64,000 nucleotides of DNA from JAFLBI01 sp964616465 (GCA_964616465.1 CAZTTO010000001.1:62001-126000); one strand, 5' to 3'. Counted from the stretch's first letter, positions 7,944 through 16,405 are shown. Program-made: numbers and translations. The notes: generated from the letters alone by a model not told the origin.

Positions 7944-8573
7944 TTAGTCAAGAATTTCTACATCTTTTGGAAAACGTGCCTTGTTAAAAGTGAAAAGCTT
8001 ATCGTCAAGAGCTGCATTTGTGTTGATGCCGCTTAAAGTAAATTCTACTGTGTTATTACTTTTATCGAGGATGCGCGCTTTGGTAATCAAGCTGCTGTTC
8101 TTATCAACAAAAACGTTTACTCTTTGAAAGTTTTTTCTGGCATCAGTAGGTTTCATTTCAATTTCATGAAAATTACCCTTCGTGCCTATTAGTCGATATG
8201 TAAAATCTTTATCGTAAAAATTACTTAATAGGTTTTGTGGACTAAGAGTTGAACCCGACTCTTCAACAGAGGAAACTGTAATGGTTTTTGCACCATCGAA
8301 ATTCCAAATTGTTTGGCCGTCACAAATGATCTCTACTTTGTCCTGCTTTAAAAGATACTTCTGCCCTTTAATTGAAACTTTACCAGTTCTATTTCCATTG
8401 TTTTTGCCCTTACTCGAAACAGAAGTTATTGTAAAGTTGGCCGTTACTCCTTTAAATGATTTCATTTTGCCATTCACGCCATCCAATATCTTTTTTGCCT
8501 GAGGATCAGTACCTTGTGCGTATAAAGAGAAACTAGATAATAAAGCTAGAATAATTAAGTAAATTTTGTTCAT
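7944..8573 (-). CDS. lolA: LolA-like outer-membrane lipoprotein carrier protein
   Basis: The precursor is 209 residues from the ATG at 8573, which gives a clean signal peptide (MNKIYLIILALLSSFSLYA, then Gln); an ATG 36 bp upstream would add a poor leader. The mature part fits the LolA family: KKILDGVNGKMKSFKGVTAN, then strands with GKVSIKGQKYLLKQDKVEII, CDGQTIWNFD and NLLSNFYDKDF. LolA ferries lipoproteins across the periplasm to the outer membrane. It follows ftsK by 104 bp, the ftsK-lolA order also known from other bacteria, and is closed by a terminator. Confidence 0.85.
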   Translation of the reverse strand: MNKIYLIILALLSSFSLYAQGTDPQAKKILDGVNGKMKSFKGVTANFTITSVSSKGKNNGNRTGKVSIKGQKYLLKQDKVEIICDGQTIWNFDGAKTITVSSVEESGSTLSPQNLLSNFYDKDFTYRLIGTKGNFHEIEMKPTDARKNFQRVNVFVDKNSSLITKARILDKSNNTVEFTLSGINTNAALDDKLFTFNKARFPKDVEILD

Positions 8574-8677
8574 GCTGATAATTTGGGGTGGCAAAAATAG
8601 TATATGCACCGATTTTGACAGTTTAAATACATGAAAGGTTTAAGCAAAAAGGCTTTTAAAAGGTTAAAAATGAACCA

Positions 8678-11266
8678 TTATCCCAAATTGTCAAGGTATT
8701 CCTCAAGTTCTGACATAGACTTATACAACACCTCCCTTGCCTTGCTACCAGCACTAGGGCCAACGATACCTGCTGCTTCCAATTGGTCCATCAGTCTTCC
8801 AGCTCTATTATAGCCTAGTTTCATTTTACGCTGTAAAAGCGAAGTACTGCCCATTTGACTGGCCACAATTAACCTAGCGGCATCTGCAAACAGAGCATCC
8901 CTATCATTTGCGTCAAAATCTCGGCCTTCTAACTCTTTTTCATCTTGATATTCAGGTAATAAGAAAGCTTGTGGATAGCCATGTTGACTTCCAATAAAAT
9001 CACAAATTCTGTCAACCTCTGGAGTGTCAACAAAAGCACACTGTAATCGGGTAATTTCCCCATTATAACTAATCAGCATATCTCCTTTCCCTATCAATTG
9101 CTCCGCTCCGCCAGCATCTAAAATAGTTCGAGAGTCAATTTTTGAAGAAACTTTAAACGCAATTCTTGCAGGGAAGTTAGCCTTAATAGTGCCTGTGATA
9201 ATATTAACAGATGGGCGCTGAGTAGCAATAATAAGATGTATTCCAACGGCCCTAGCCAACTGAGCTAAACGAGCTATAGGGGTTTCTACTTCTTTACCAG
9301 CAGTCATAATTAAATCCGCAAACTCATCTACCACCAACACAATAAATGGCAAGTATTGATGGCCTTTTTCTGGATTCAACTTACGAGCAATAAACTTCTC
9401 ATTATACTCCCGAATATTTCTACAACCACCTTCTTTAAGCAAATCATACCTCGTATCCATCTCAATACATAGTGCGTTGAGGGTGTGAATCACTTTCTTC
9501 GTATCAGTAATAATGGCTTCTTCTTCTCCAGGAAGCTTAGCAAGGAAATGCTTCTCTATTAGTCTATACAAGCTGAGCTCTACCTTCTTTGGATCAACTA
9601 ATACCAATTTTAACTGAGATGGATGCTTTTTATAAAGAAGAGAAACTAGAACTGCATTGATACCAACCGACTTACCTTGTCCAGTTGCACCCGCCATTAA
9701 AAGGTGCGGCATGGTTGCCAAATCTACTATGAAATGCTCGTTATCAATTTTCTTTCCAATAGCTATTGGCAATGAAAAACTCGATTGCTGGAACTTCTCA
9801 GACGCCAACAAAGTTTTCATACTTACCACAGATTTGCGAATATTAGGAACTTCAATTCCAATAGTTCCTTTACCTGGAATAGGAGCAATAATTCGGATAC
9901 CTAAAGCCGATAAACTCAAGGCAATATCATCTTCCAAATTTTTGATTCTTGAAATTCGAACTCCTGGAGCAGGAACAATTTCATATAGAGTAACTGTTGG
10001 GCCTATTGTAGCACTAATTCGCTGAATGGAAATATCATAATTTTTGAGAGTAGCAATAATTTGGTTTTTATGTGTCTCCAATTCAGCTGGATCGTGCACA
10101 ATTTTTTCACTACCATGCGACTCTAACAAATCGAGTGTAGGGAATTTGTAATTCCTCAATTCAAGAGAAGGATCATAGTCTGTACCAATCGCACCCACTG
10201 CTTTCGAAGCTGTTTTTTCTTCAATAACTGCAGGTTGAATTTCTAATTCCATTTCATCAGAATCTTCTTCATCATCTTCTATTTCTTCAGTTTCTTGCTC
10301 ATCCTCAATTTCAAAATCTTCCTCTTCATCCGGTTCATTTTCTACCAGATGATTTTCGTTTTGTATAACCAATTCTTCCACATCAATATCAGATTCCAAA
10401 TCCTTCTCTTTTATTTCCATATGTAAGAGTGGATTATTGAGATCCTCACTAGTTTGAGGCATAATAACAGTTACCGCACCTTGATCAGATTTCAAGCGAT
10501 TAGAACTTGTTGGAGGAACTGCGGGAATTTTTTCTTCTATTGTTTCACTTAATTCTTCAGAGTAATTGTCTTTAGGGTTAATTGGATTGATAAGATCTTG
10601 TGGTTCATTCCATGCACCATCCTCATCTTTAAGTGGTGCTTTTTCCCATTTAGGCAACTCAAACTTAGGATTGAATCGCCATATTATGTAGCTAAACATT
10701 GCAAAAACAATAATGGCACCTGTTCCAAAATTACCAATCACTTTTACCATCCAACCAGCTACATATTCTCCTGTTGCACCACCCCAAGGAAAAGGATGGG
10801 AGTCTGTTAAAAATGCAAAGGATACACTCAAAATAAAAACACCTACAAGTATGTATTTTAAATTTCTAAGAAGGTTGAAAACCTGCTTTCCAAAAACAAG
10901 ATTGACCCCTAGTACAAAGAAAAAAGCACAGAAAATATAGCTAGCTAAACCAAATCCGTAATAGAAAATTGTATGAGAAACATAAGCGCCTAATACCCCC
11001 AATAAATTATTTACACGAATGTCATCTGCTAATAACATTTTAGCTCCCATACCAAAAACCTTATCCTGATCCTCTTGCCAAGTAAACAAGTAAGATGAAA
11101 ACGCTGTAAATAAGAACAAGCAAATTAATAATATAGCAGAGCCAAAAATTTTGGTTGTACGCTCATCTTTTACAACTTCGGTCACCGACACTTCCTCTTC
11201 CTTATCCTCTGTTAGCACTTCTGGATCTGGTGGAGGAGGTTGTTTTGTTTTTAAGCGATTGGCCAT
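8678..11266 (-). CDS. ftsK: DNA translocase FtsK
   Basis: The 862-residue protein has four or five N-terminal membrane segments (to about residue 195) and a long linker with an extremely acidic stretch (about 280-350). The motor domain contains ATGQGKS (near 525), LVLVDPKKVELSLY and VLVVDEFADLIM. The C-terminal winged-helix gamma domain (LLQRKMKLGYNRAGRLMDQLE) reads KOPS-type DNA motifs. FtsK pumps DNA at the septum and helps resolve chromosome dimers with XerCD. The linker is short compared with the E. coli protein, as in most Bacteroidota. Confidence 0.95.
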   Translation of the reverse strand: MANRLKTKQPPPPDPEVLTEDKEEEVSVTEVVKDERTTKIFGSAILLICLFLFTAFSSYLFTWQEDQDKVFGMGAKMLLADDIRVNNLLGVLGAYVSHTIFYYGFGLASYIFCAFFFVLGVNLVFGKQVFNLLRNLKYILVGVFILSVSFAFLTDSHPFPWGGATGEYVAGWMVKVIGNFGTGAIIVFAMFSYIIWRFNPKFELPKWEKAPLKDEDGAWNEPQDLINPINPKDNYSEELSETIEEKIPAVPPTSSNRLKSDQGAVTVIMPQTSEDLNNPLLHMEIKEKDLESDIDVEELVIQNENHLVENEPDEEEDFEIEDEQETEEIEDDEEDSDEMELEIQPAVIEEKTASKAVGAIGTDYDPSLELRNYKFPTLDLLESHGSEKIVHDPAELETHKNQIIATLKNYDISIQRISATIGPTVTLYEIVPAPGVRISRIKNLEDDIALSLSALGIRIIAPIPGKGTIGIEVPNIRKSVVSMKTLLASEKFQQSSFSLPIAIGKKIDNEHFIVDLATMPHLLMAGATGQGKSVGINAVLVSLLYKKHPSQLKLVLVDPKKVELSLYRLIEKHFLAKLPGEEEAIITDTKKVIHTLNALCIEMDTRYDLLKEGGCRNIREYNEKFIARKLNPEKGHQYLPFIVLVVDEFADLIMTAGKEVETPIARLAQLARAVGIHLIIATQRPSVNIITGTIKANFPARIAFKVSSKIDSRTILDAGGAEQLIGKGDMLISYNGEITRLQCAFVDTPEVDRICDFIGSQHGYPQAFLLPEYQDEKELEGRDFDANDRDALFADAARLIVASQMGSTSLLQRKMKLGYNRAGRLMDQLEAAGIVGPSAGSKAREVLYKSMSELEEYLDNLG

Positions 11267-11370
11267 ATATAGGGTACTAAAACTCTAAATTACTGTCAAT
11301 TACCACGCTGAGAGTCCAAATGTGGATTACTTTTTAGCTTTTAGATGAATACAATTGAAAGGTGGATAAC

Positions 11371-11883
11371 TTAAATCCTTGTGAGTTCTGTAATGATTGT
11401 TGAATGCTCTGGATAAGCTTCAATTAATTTGCTTCGATCTGCCAGCTCAAAGTCAGCAAAATCAAATCCAGGAGCTACTGTACAACCAACAAAACTATAG
11501 TCAACTCCTTCTAGACATCTACTTGCAAACCAGGCTCCAGCAGGAACAGTAGCTTGAAAATGCTCTCCCTTTGCCCAATCAGAACCTAAACGAATGACCT
11601 CTAAATCGCCATTTTTGTGCAGAATAATCACTTCAAGACTTCCGCCTGTATAAAAATGCCAGCCCTCATCCGACTGAATTTTATGAAAAGCCGAAAAGTT
11701 TCCCTTCGTCAATAAAAAATAGATAGAAGTAGAAAATGAGCGAGATCCCCCAAACCTTTGGGGAAGGGCGGCTTTCGGAATTTCTTCCATAGATCTATAG
11801 GTTTGCCTATAGAACCCACCTTCGGGATGAGGTTGTAATTCAAACTTATCTACCAAGCTTTTAACTATTTCAGGATGCATCAT
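11371..11883 (-). CDS. DUF985 cupin-fold protein
   Basis: The 170-residue protein matches the DUF985 (cupin_5) family: LQPHPEGGFYRQTYRS, STSIYFLLTKGNFSAFHKI, SDEGWHFYTGGSLEVIIL, TVPAGAWFASRC and FVGCTVAPGFDFADFEL. It is a small cytoplasmic beta-barrel; eukaryotic and bacterial members bind sugar-like ligands, but no reaction is established. I chose the ATG at 11883, which falls just after the mscS stop (11888) and matches the family start (MHPEIVKSLVDKFEL). It is in the same direction as mscS and only 4 bp away, so the two are probably co-transcribed. Confidence 0.82.
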   Translation of the reverse strand: MMHPEIVKSLVDKFELQPHPEGGFYRQTYRSMEEIPKAALPQRFGGSRSFSTSIYFLLTKGNFSAFHKIQSDEGWHFYTGGSLEVIILHKNGDLEVIRLGSDWAKGEHFQATVPAGAWFASRCLEGVDYSFVGCTVAPGFDFADFELADRSKLIEAYPEHSTIITELTRI

Positions 11884-11887
11884 AATT

Positions 11888-12901
11888 TTAAGCTTTTTGG
11901 TAAACCGTTCTAATTGGGAATGGAATTTCAATGCCTTCTTCTTGAAAACGTTTGTGTAAATTTTTTATAAACGCATGTCGAATAGGAAATTGAAAAGCAT
12001 GCTCTTTGGCTCTTAAGATTGCCCTCAATTGTATAGCGCTATCTCCAAAAGCAAAATAACGAACCACTGGCTCAAAATTTTCAGCTGCCCCTTCAACCTC
12101 TGACATGGTCTTGCGAATTACATCAAGGGTTATTTGTTCTACAAATTCTAAATTACTAGAATAAGCCACTCCAAATTCTACAGAAAAACCAACTTCCTTA
12201 TTCTCCAGATAGTGATTACTCACTATAATACTTGCTAGTTTTGAGTTGGGGATAATAATCACATTATTGGCCACTGTCTTTATTTTAGAATAGCGCCACG
12301 TAACATCTTCAACAAATCCTTCCTGACCTGAATCTAAGACTACATAATCGCCTGTTTTAATATTCCCCGAAGCAATAATGTGTATTCCTGCAAAAAGATT
12401 TCCGAGTGTGTCTTGTAATGCCAAAGCAACTGCCAAACCTCCTACCCCTAAAGCAGTTAAAACGGGGGTAATTGAAATTCCAAGGGTCTGTAGTATAACT
12501 AATATGCCCACTACAAAAATGAGCACTTTAATAATATTGCTGATAATGGAGGAGGAAGGTATTATGTTATCGGAATCGGCCGACTTAATTCTGACCATTC
12601 CAGCAACCACATTTGAAACAATATGGGTGATTGAAAAAATGAAGAAAATTGTAATAGCTTGGTGAAGCAGCTTATCATATCTAGTATCAATTGTCACCTT
12701 TGCTAGCGCAAAGTACAATCCAAGTGAAATTCCCCAAACAATTACCCATTTCCCAATATACCTAATAATGAGGTCGTCCGATTTCCAATCGGTTTTTTCT
12801 GTAACTTTTTTTATTCGGGGAATGACCAAATAACGAAGGGCCAGTCCAACAGACAGGCCAATTCCCACATAAGTAATTAGTAAAATCCATTTTTCAAGCA
12901 T
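11888..12901 (-). CDS. Small-conductance mechanosensitive channel, MscS family
   Basis: The 338-residue protein has a short periplasmic N-terminus, about four membrane segments, and the pore helix with the Ala/Gly pattern GVGGLAVALALQDTLGN. The MscS beta domain follows (IKTGDYVVLDSGQEGFVEDV; ITWRYSKIKTVANN-like; IIIPNSKLASIIVSNH) and an alpha/beta C-terminal domain ends the protein. It should open under membrane tension and release solutes in hypo-osmotic shock. The start at 12901 (MLEKWILLITYVG) is preferred to the ATG at 12937 because a strong promoter -7 box (12920-12927) lies between them. It is divergent from the actin-like gene. Confidence 0.9.
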   Translation of the reverse strand: MLEKWILLITYVGIGLSVGLALRYLVIPRIKKVTEKTDWKSDDLIIRYIGKWVIVWGISLGLYFALAKVTIDTRYDKLLHQAITIFFIFSITHIVSNVVAGMVRIKSADSDNIIPSSSIISNIIKVLIFVVGILVILQTLGISITPVLTALGVGGLAVALALQDTLGNLFAGIHIIASGNIKTGDYVVLDSGQEGFVEDVTWRYSKIKTVANNVIIIPNSKLASIIVSNHYLENKEVGFSVEFGVAYSSNLEFVEQITLDVIRKTMSEVEGAAENFEPVVRYFAFGDSAIQLRAILRAKEHAFQFPIRHAFIKNLHKRFQEEGIEIPFPIRTVYQKA

Positions 12902-12919
12902 AATACATTGGGATTTGAA

Positions 12920-12950
12920 CAAACTTAGCCTATGCACCCCTGTTTCCCAA
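12920..12950 (-). promoter_or_regulatory. Promoter of the mscS-cupin unit
   Basis: Minus-strand TTG (12948-12950), a 20-bp spacer, then TAAGTTTG (12920-12927) fits the Bacteroidota TTTG/TAnnTTTG promoter. The predicted start lies about 12 bp before the mscS ATG at 12901. Confidence 0.6.
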
Positions 12951-12983
12951 GCGAAATGTAAAATAGAGATTAAAAATGTGGAT

Positions 12984-13015
12984 ATCTACAAAATTTGTAG
13001 ATTGTAGTGCTACAA
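12984..13015 (+). promoter_or_regulatory. Double operator upstream of the actin-like/bactofilin genes
   Basis: A perfect 19-bp palindrome ATCTACAAAATTTGTAGAT occupies 12984-13002. It is followed directly by a second dyad TTGTAGTGCTACAA (13002-13015). The TACA/TGTA half-sites resemble operators of the BlaI/MecI/CopY family, and such a regulator is encoded 1.7 kb downstream. A -7-like box TACTTTAC at 13035-13042 would place the second dyad over the -33 region of the actin-like gene. Binding is inferred, not shown. Confidence 0.55.
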
Positions 13016-13058
13016 ATTATTTTACGATTCCGTTACTTTACAACATATTTGCATATAT

Positions 13059-14090
13059 ATGAAAGTAAATACCATTACCATCCCCAGCATTTTCGAATCG
13101 TCTTATGGCAATGCCGAAAACATGGCATCCGGATTGTTAACCGGTATGCGCATCAAACAAGAAGATAAGTGGTATATGGTGGGAGAGCTTGCCAAGAGAA
13201 ATGGCATTAACCCACATAGAATCATTAATGCTGCGCCATCTGAAGAAGACTATGAAATATTGTTTAAGGCTGCTCTTTTAAGTGTTCACCAACAAGTTGA
13301 ATCGCCCTTAACAGTAACCTTAGGTCTCCCTTTTTCTACATTCAACGCTTACCAGCGCGAAGTAGAACGTTTCTTGGATAAGAAGTTTTTCACGATTGAA
13401 TACGACAGCAGCACCTATGCTAATAAAGGTGGGGTTCAAAAAGTGAACGTAGAAATTGCAAAGTTTGATGTGATCCCTGAATTGGTGGGTAATATTGTTG
13501 GACTTAAAAAAATCCTTCAAAATAATCATCCGGAAAATTTCATCATGATTTCTCTGGGTTATGGTACCGCTGAAGGTGGTATGGTTACTCCAGAAGGTTT
13601 GCTTCAAAGAAGTTCATTTAGTACACACGGATTAAGATATGTAATTACAAACGCTCACAAAGAGTTGTCTAAGCGTCATTACCTTGAACTAAAAAATGAA
13701 TTCCAGATCAACGATGCATTGAACAAAGGCTACATGTTTGTAAACAGGAAGAATATTGATTTGAAAGGTATTCGCGAGGAAATCATCACTCAATATTACA
13801 AGGAGGTTATTTCTCCGCTAATCCGTAGTAACTTCTCCGACCGTGATTTTGAAAGCGCTGAAAAAATATATATTACTGGTGGTGGTGTTTATTTTGAAGA
13901 TTTGGTAGACTGCTTTAATAACGAGTTTAGAGATGTACTTAAAGTTGAATTAGCCCCATTCCCTGAAAAGCTGGCTAGTATTGGATATTTACACCATGCA
14001 ATGCGTATGTCAGATGGCAATAATGCACATTGCGTAGGTATTGACTTGGGTAATTCATCTACTGTAGTATCTGTTCCTAAAGCCGATTAA
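13059..14090 (+). CDS. Actin-like ATPase-fold protein with permuted motif order
   Basis: The 343-residue protein belongs to the ParM/Alp-type actin-like group by pattern. Its first residues, KVNTITIPSIFES and then KWYMVGELAKRNG, look like the strand-3 FPS and VGxxA segments that normally follow the phosphate-1 loop. A phosphate-2-like turn SLGYGTAEGG sits at 165-174 (Ser where Asp is usual), and the adenosine motif ITGGGVYFEDL at 272-282. The phosphate-1-like motif CVGIDLGNSSTVVSV is at 325-339, the extreme C-terminus, instead of the N-terminus. Upstream in-frame sequence contains no DxG loop. This order implies a circular permutation. It lies 13 bp before a bactofilin gene. ATPase activity and filament formation are untested inferences. 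Confidence 0.75.
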   Translation: MKVNTITIPSIFESSYGNAENMASGLLTGMRIKQEDKWYMVGELAKRNGINPHRIINAAPSEEDYEILFKAALLSVHQQVESPLTVTLGLPFSTFNAYQREVERFLDKKFFTIEYDSSTYANKGGVQKVNVEIAKFDVIPELVGNIVGLKKILQNNHPENFIMISLGYGTAEGGMVTPEGLLQRSSFSTHGLRYVITNAHKELSKRHYLELKNEFQINDALNKGYMFVNRKNIDLKGIREEIITQYYKEVISPLIRSNFSDRDFESAEKIYITGGGVYFEDLVDCFNNEFRDVLKVELAPFPEKLASIGYLHHAMRMSDGNNAHCVGIDLGNSSTVVSVPKAD

Positions 14091-14103
14091 TTATAACATA
14101 TCA

Positions 14104-14622
14104 GTGGGAATATCTCTTTTCAATAAAAAAAGTAAACTCGTAAATGTGTGCCTTATTTGCGAGGGTGCAAAAGTAAGTGGCGACTTGGTTCTTACTATAC
14201 CTTGTCGTGTTGATGGCACAGTCACCGGTAGTATCACTTGTACCGATAAGGTATTGGTTGGTCCTACCGGTGTTGTTAACGGCGATATTCATGGTGCCGA
14301 TGTTACCGTACATGGAAGAGTAAATGGTCATGTTAAAGCCTCAGCAAAAGCTGATATACAGGCCGAAGCATTCGTTGGTGGAACAGTGTCTTCTAATCAA
14401 CTAAATATTGCGGCCTCGGCAGTAGTAGAGGGACTTTTAATAAAAGGTAGTTCTTCTCCAGAAGTAAATGAAACTGACACTGCTTTAGTAGTGGATGATC
14501 AAACCCCTACAGGTTCTACTCCTCGCTCAATACCAGCATCTTCTGATGATTTCCAAATTGGAAAAACAGATAATGGGTATAATTCAGGTAAGCAGGAGGA
14601 ATATAAAGACCGCTGGTTTTAA
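14104..14622 (+). CDS. Bactofilin (polymer-forming cytoskeletal protein)
   Basis: The 172-residue protein has a short basic N-terminal tail (MGISLFNKKSK), then a right-handed beta-helix of Gly/Val-rich repeats at about residues 18-115 (GAKVSGDL, VDGTVTGSI, GVVNGDIHGADVTVHGRVNGHVK, AFVGGTVSS), then a disordered Ser/Asp/Thr-rich tail. Bactofilins form nucleotide-free filaments that scaffold cell-wall or division proteins, often at the membrane. The start codon is GTG at 14104; no in-frame ATG precedes the beta-helix. The 13-bp gap to the actin-like gene indicates one operon of two different filament-type proteins. Confidence 0.88.
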   Translation: MGISLFNKKSKLVNVCLICEGAKVSGDLVLTIPCRVDGTVTGSITCTDKVLVGPTGVVNGDIHGADVTVHGRVNGHVKASAKADIQAEAFVGGTVSSNQLNIAASAVVEGLLIKGSSSPEVNETDTALVVDDQTPTGSTPRSIPASSDDFQIGKTDNGYNSGKQEEYKDRWF

Positions 14623-14665
14623 TCAATTTTAACAGTATTTCTTCTTTTTATTTGTCAGGGTGAAG

Positions 14666-14690
14666 TAGCTTTACACGAAAGATTTCGTAG
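14666..14690 (+). promoter_or_regulatory. Internal promoter and dyad operator of the blaI-like gene
   Basis: A -7-like box TAGCTTTA (14666-14673) is followed at the expected start site by the dyad ACGAAAGATTTCGT (14675-14688). The reverse complement reads CTACGAAA-TC-TTTCGTGT, close to the CTACAAA/TTTGTAG palindrome in front of the actin-like gene. It ends 4 bp before the blaI-like ATG, a position suited to autorepression. Confidence 0.5.
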
Positions 14691-14692
14691 TT

Positions 14693-15076
14693 ATGGCTCA
14701 ATATATCCCCACCGATAGTGAATTAGAGATTTTACAGGTATTGTGGGACAAGCAGTGCGCTTCTGTTAGAGATGTGCATGAAACTTTATCTTCTCAAAAG
14801 CAAGTAAAATACACTACTACTCTCAAGCTCATGCAAATAATGCTTGAAAAGGGTTTGGTTAGTTGCGACAAATCAAAGAAAGTTCATTTGTATACACCTA
14901 TTGCCAATATTGTAGAAACTAGGGACCATTTCTTAAATAAAGTAACCAATCACCTCTTTAAAGGATCTAAAGCACAAATGGTTTTACATGCACTTGGTAA
15001 TCAGCCTCCCTCAGAGGATGAAATCAATGCCATTCAACAGTACCTCGACCAATTAAAAAAGAAAACTGACAAATAA
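14693..15076 (+). CDS. BlaI/MecI/CopY-family transcriptional repressor
   Basis: The 127-residue protein is a winged-helix regulator of the penicillinase-repressor family: TDSELEILQVLWDKQCASVRDVHE (7-30), the recognition region VKYTTTLKLMQIMLEKGLV, then a C-terminal dimerisation helix set (EDEINAIQQYLDQLKK). In this family an M56 protease partner triggers cleavage of the repressor. That partner follows 12 bp downstream. Family operators carry TACA/TGTA half-sites, and similar dyads lie before this gene and before the actin-like gene. Its real target set and inducing signal are unknown; no beta-lactamase gene is nearby. Confidence 0.88.
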   Translation: MAQYIPTDSELEILQVLWDKQCASVRDVHETLSSQKQVKYTTTLKLMQIMLEKGLVSCDKSKKVHLYTPIANIVETRDHFLNKVTNHLFKGSKAQMVLHALGNQPPSEDEINAIQQYLDQLKKKTDK

Positions 15077-15088
15077 AGGTTGTTCACT

Positions 15089-16405
15089 ATGCAGCATTTA
15101 TTCCATTGGTTGGTAGAGAGCATATTTGTGTTTGCAATATGGTATATACTTGCAATGATTGCTCATACTTTTTTGAAGCTTTCTGCTAGCGCTAAGTACC
15201 TTCTTATTGTACTTATACAAATGATTGCATGCATTCATTGGATTACAACCTATTTCTTTCCAATAGAATTTTCAAAAATGAATTCATTCGGAATTGAATT
15301 GGAATGGCTCATTCCTTATATTATAGGAGGATATATTTTAACTGTGACCACTTTGATTATTCTGGATTATTTTCATATACAGCATTTAAGGAAGTCTATT
15401 TACAGTTACCACCACTACCCTAGCAAATTGAATTTCGCAATCCAAAAAATTCAAAGCTACTCATTACATTTTCCTAAAGAAATTATACGGTTTAGTACCA
15501 AATCGGTACAGCCATTTGTTGTTGGCCTACTGAAGCCAATAATAGTACTACCATTTGCTGTTGTTAACCAATTACCAACTGCTACTATAGAATGGATTCT
15601 ACTGCACGAATGGATACACATAAAACACTACGATTTATATTTCCATCAATTCGGAAAAGTTATGTGTCGTGTTTTATTCTTCAATCCTTTTTTCAAATCC
15701 CTCAATTCGATAAGAGAACAGTTAATGGAAGAAAAATGTGATGAATGTGTTTTACATTATAAAAATGAACCACTTGAATACTCCAGCGCACTATTAGAGC
15801 TTGCCAAACTTCAAGCATCTTATGCCTATCCTTCTTTCAGCTCTAAGGATATTCTTTTTAAAAGAATTCAGCGAATTAATGGAGCCAATTCTAATAAAGA
15901 AAAAATAAATTGGAAGATGTGCTTCCTTGGTGTGACAGCTGTTGTGCTTGCACTACTTATTGAACCAAAAATGCCTTCTCCTATTTTAATTTCAAAGGCT
16001 AGCATATCTGAAACAGAAAGCAATGCTAATACCGCATTAATAAATTACGCTACTACCAAAAATTCAATCACTTCTACAAAACCTGCTTTAAAAAATAAAA
16101 ATACCCATCTAACACAAAGGAAAAATATTGAAGAAACTACAGTAACAGAAGCTTTAACTGTAGAGAACGACTCTAAAGAATCTAACACCATTCAAGCAAT
16201 TGCAGTTCGTGACACTTCATTAGGTTGGATAGCACAACCTTTGCTAAAACGAGACCCCATAGAGATAGAAACATGGATTCCGATTGATTATGAGAAAATA
16301 ATCATCAAGCGTAAAAAGAAAGATGGTAATTGGGAAACCTGGGAAATATTAATTCCTAAAAGTGCAGCTAAACAGAAAATTCAAATTGAAATACCAGAAG
16401 AATAG
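15089..16405 (+). CDS. M56-family membrane metallopeptidase (BlaR1-like)
   Basis: The 438-residue protein has about four N-terminal and central membrane segments, then the zinc-protease motif HEWIH (173-177) with the downstream EEKCDEC helix typical of M56 (BlaR1/MecR1), and another membrane helix near 280. The remaining 150 residues are a Thr/Asn/Lys-rich periplasmic tail. It has neither the penicillin-binding sensor domain of BlaR1 nor the TonB C-terminal domain seen on many Bacteroidota M56 proteins, so its signal is unknown. I used the ATG at 15089; an in-frame TTG lies 9 bp upstream. It is probably paired with the BlaI-like repressor. Confidence 0.85.
   Translation: MQHLFHWLVESIFVFAIWYILAMIAHTFLKLSASAKYLLIVLIQMIACIHWITTYFFPIEFSKMNSFGIELEWLIPYIIGGYILTVTTLIILDYFHIQHLRKSIYSYHHYPSKLNFAIQKIQSYSLHFPKEIIRFSTKSVQPFVVGLLKPIIVLPFAVVNQLPTATIEWILLHEWIHIKHYDLYFHQFGKVMCRVLFFNPFFKSLNSIREQLMEEKCDECVLHYKNEPLEYSSALLELAKLQASYAYPSFSSKDILFKRIQRINGANSNKEKINWKMCFLGVTAVVLALLIEPKMPSPILISKASISETESNANTALINYATTKNSITSTKPALKNKNTHLTQRKNIEETTVTEALTVENDSKESNTIQAIAVRDTSLGWIAQPLLKRDPIEIETWIPIDYEKIIIKRKKKDGNWETWEILIPKSAAKQKIQIEIPEE

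Noticed and set aside
12979..13058. Upstream in-frame GTG extension of the actin-like gene that might hold a normal phosphate-1 loop
   Set aside because: The extension is open, but its translation (VDIYKFVDCSATNYFYDS) has no DxG-x-x-K/T loop, and it lies over the palindromic operators and the -7 box.
14693..16405. A beta-lactam resistance locus
   Set aside because: The BlaI/M56 pair is present, but there is no beta-lactamase or penicillin-binding gene nearby and the M56 protein lacks the drug-sensing domain.
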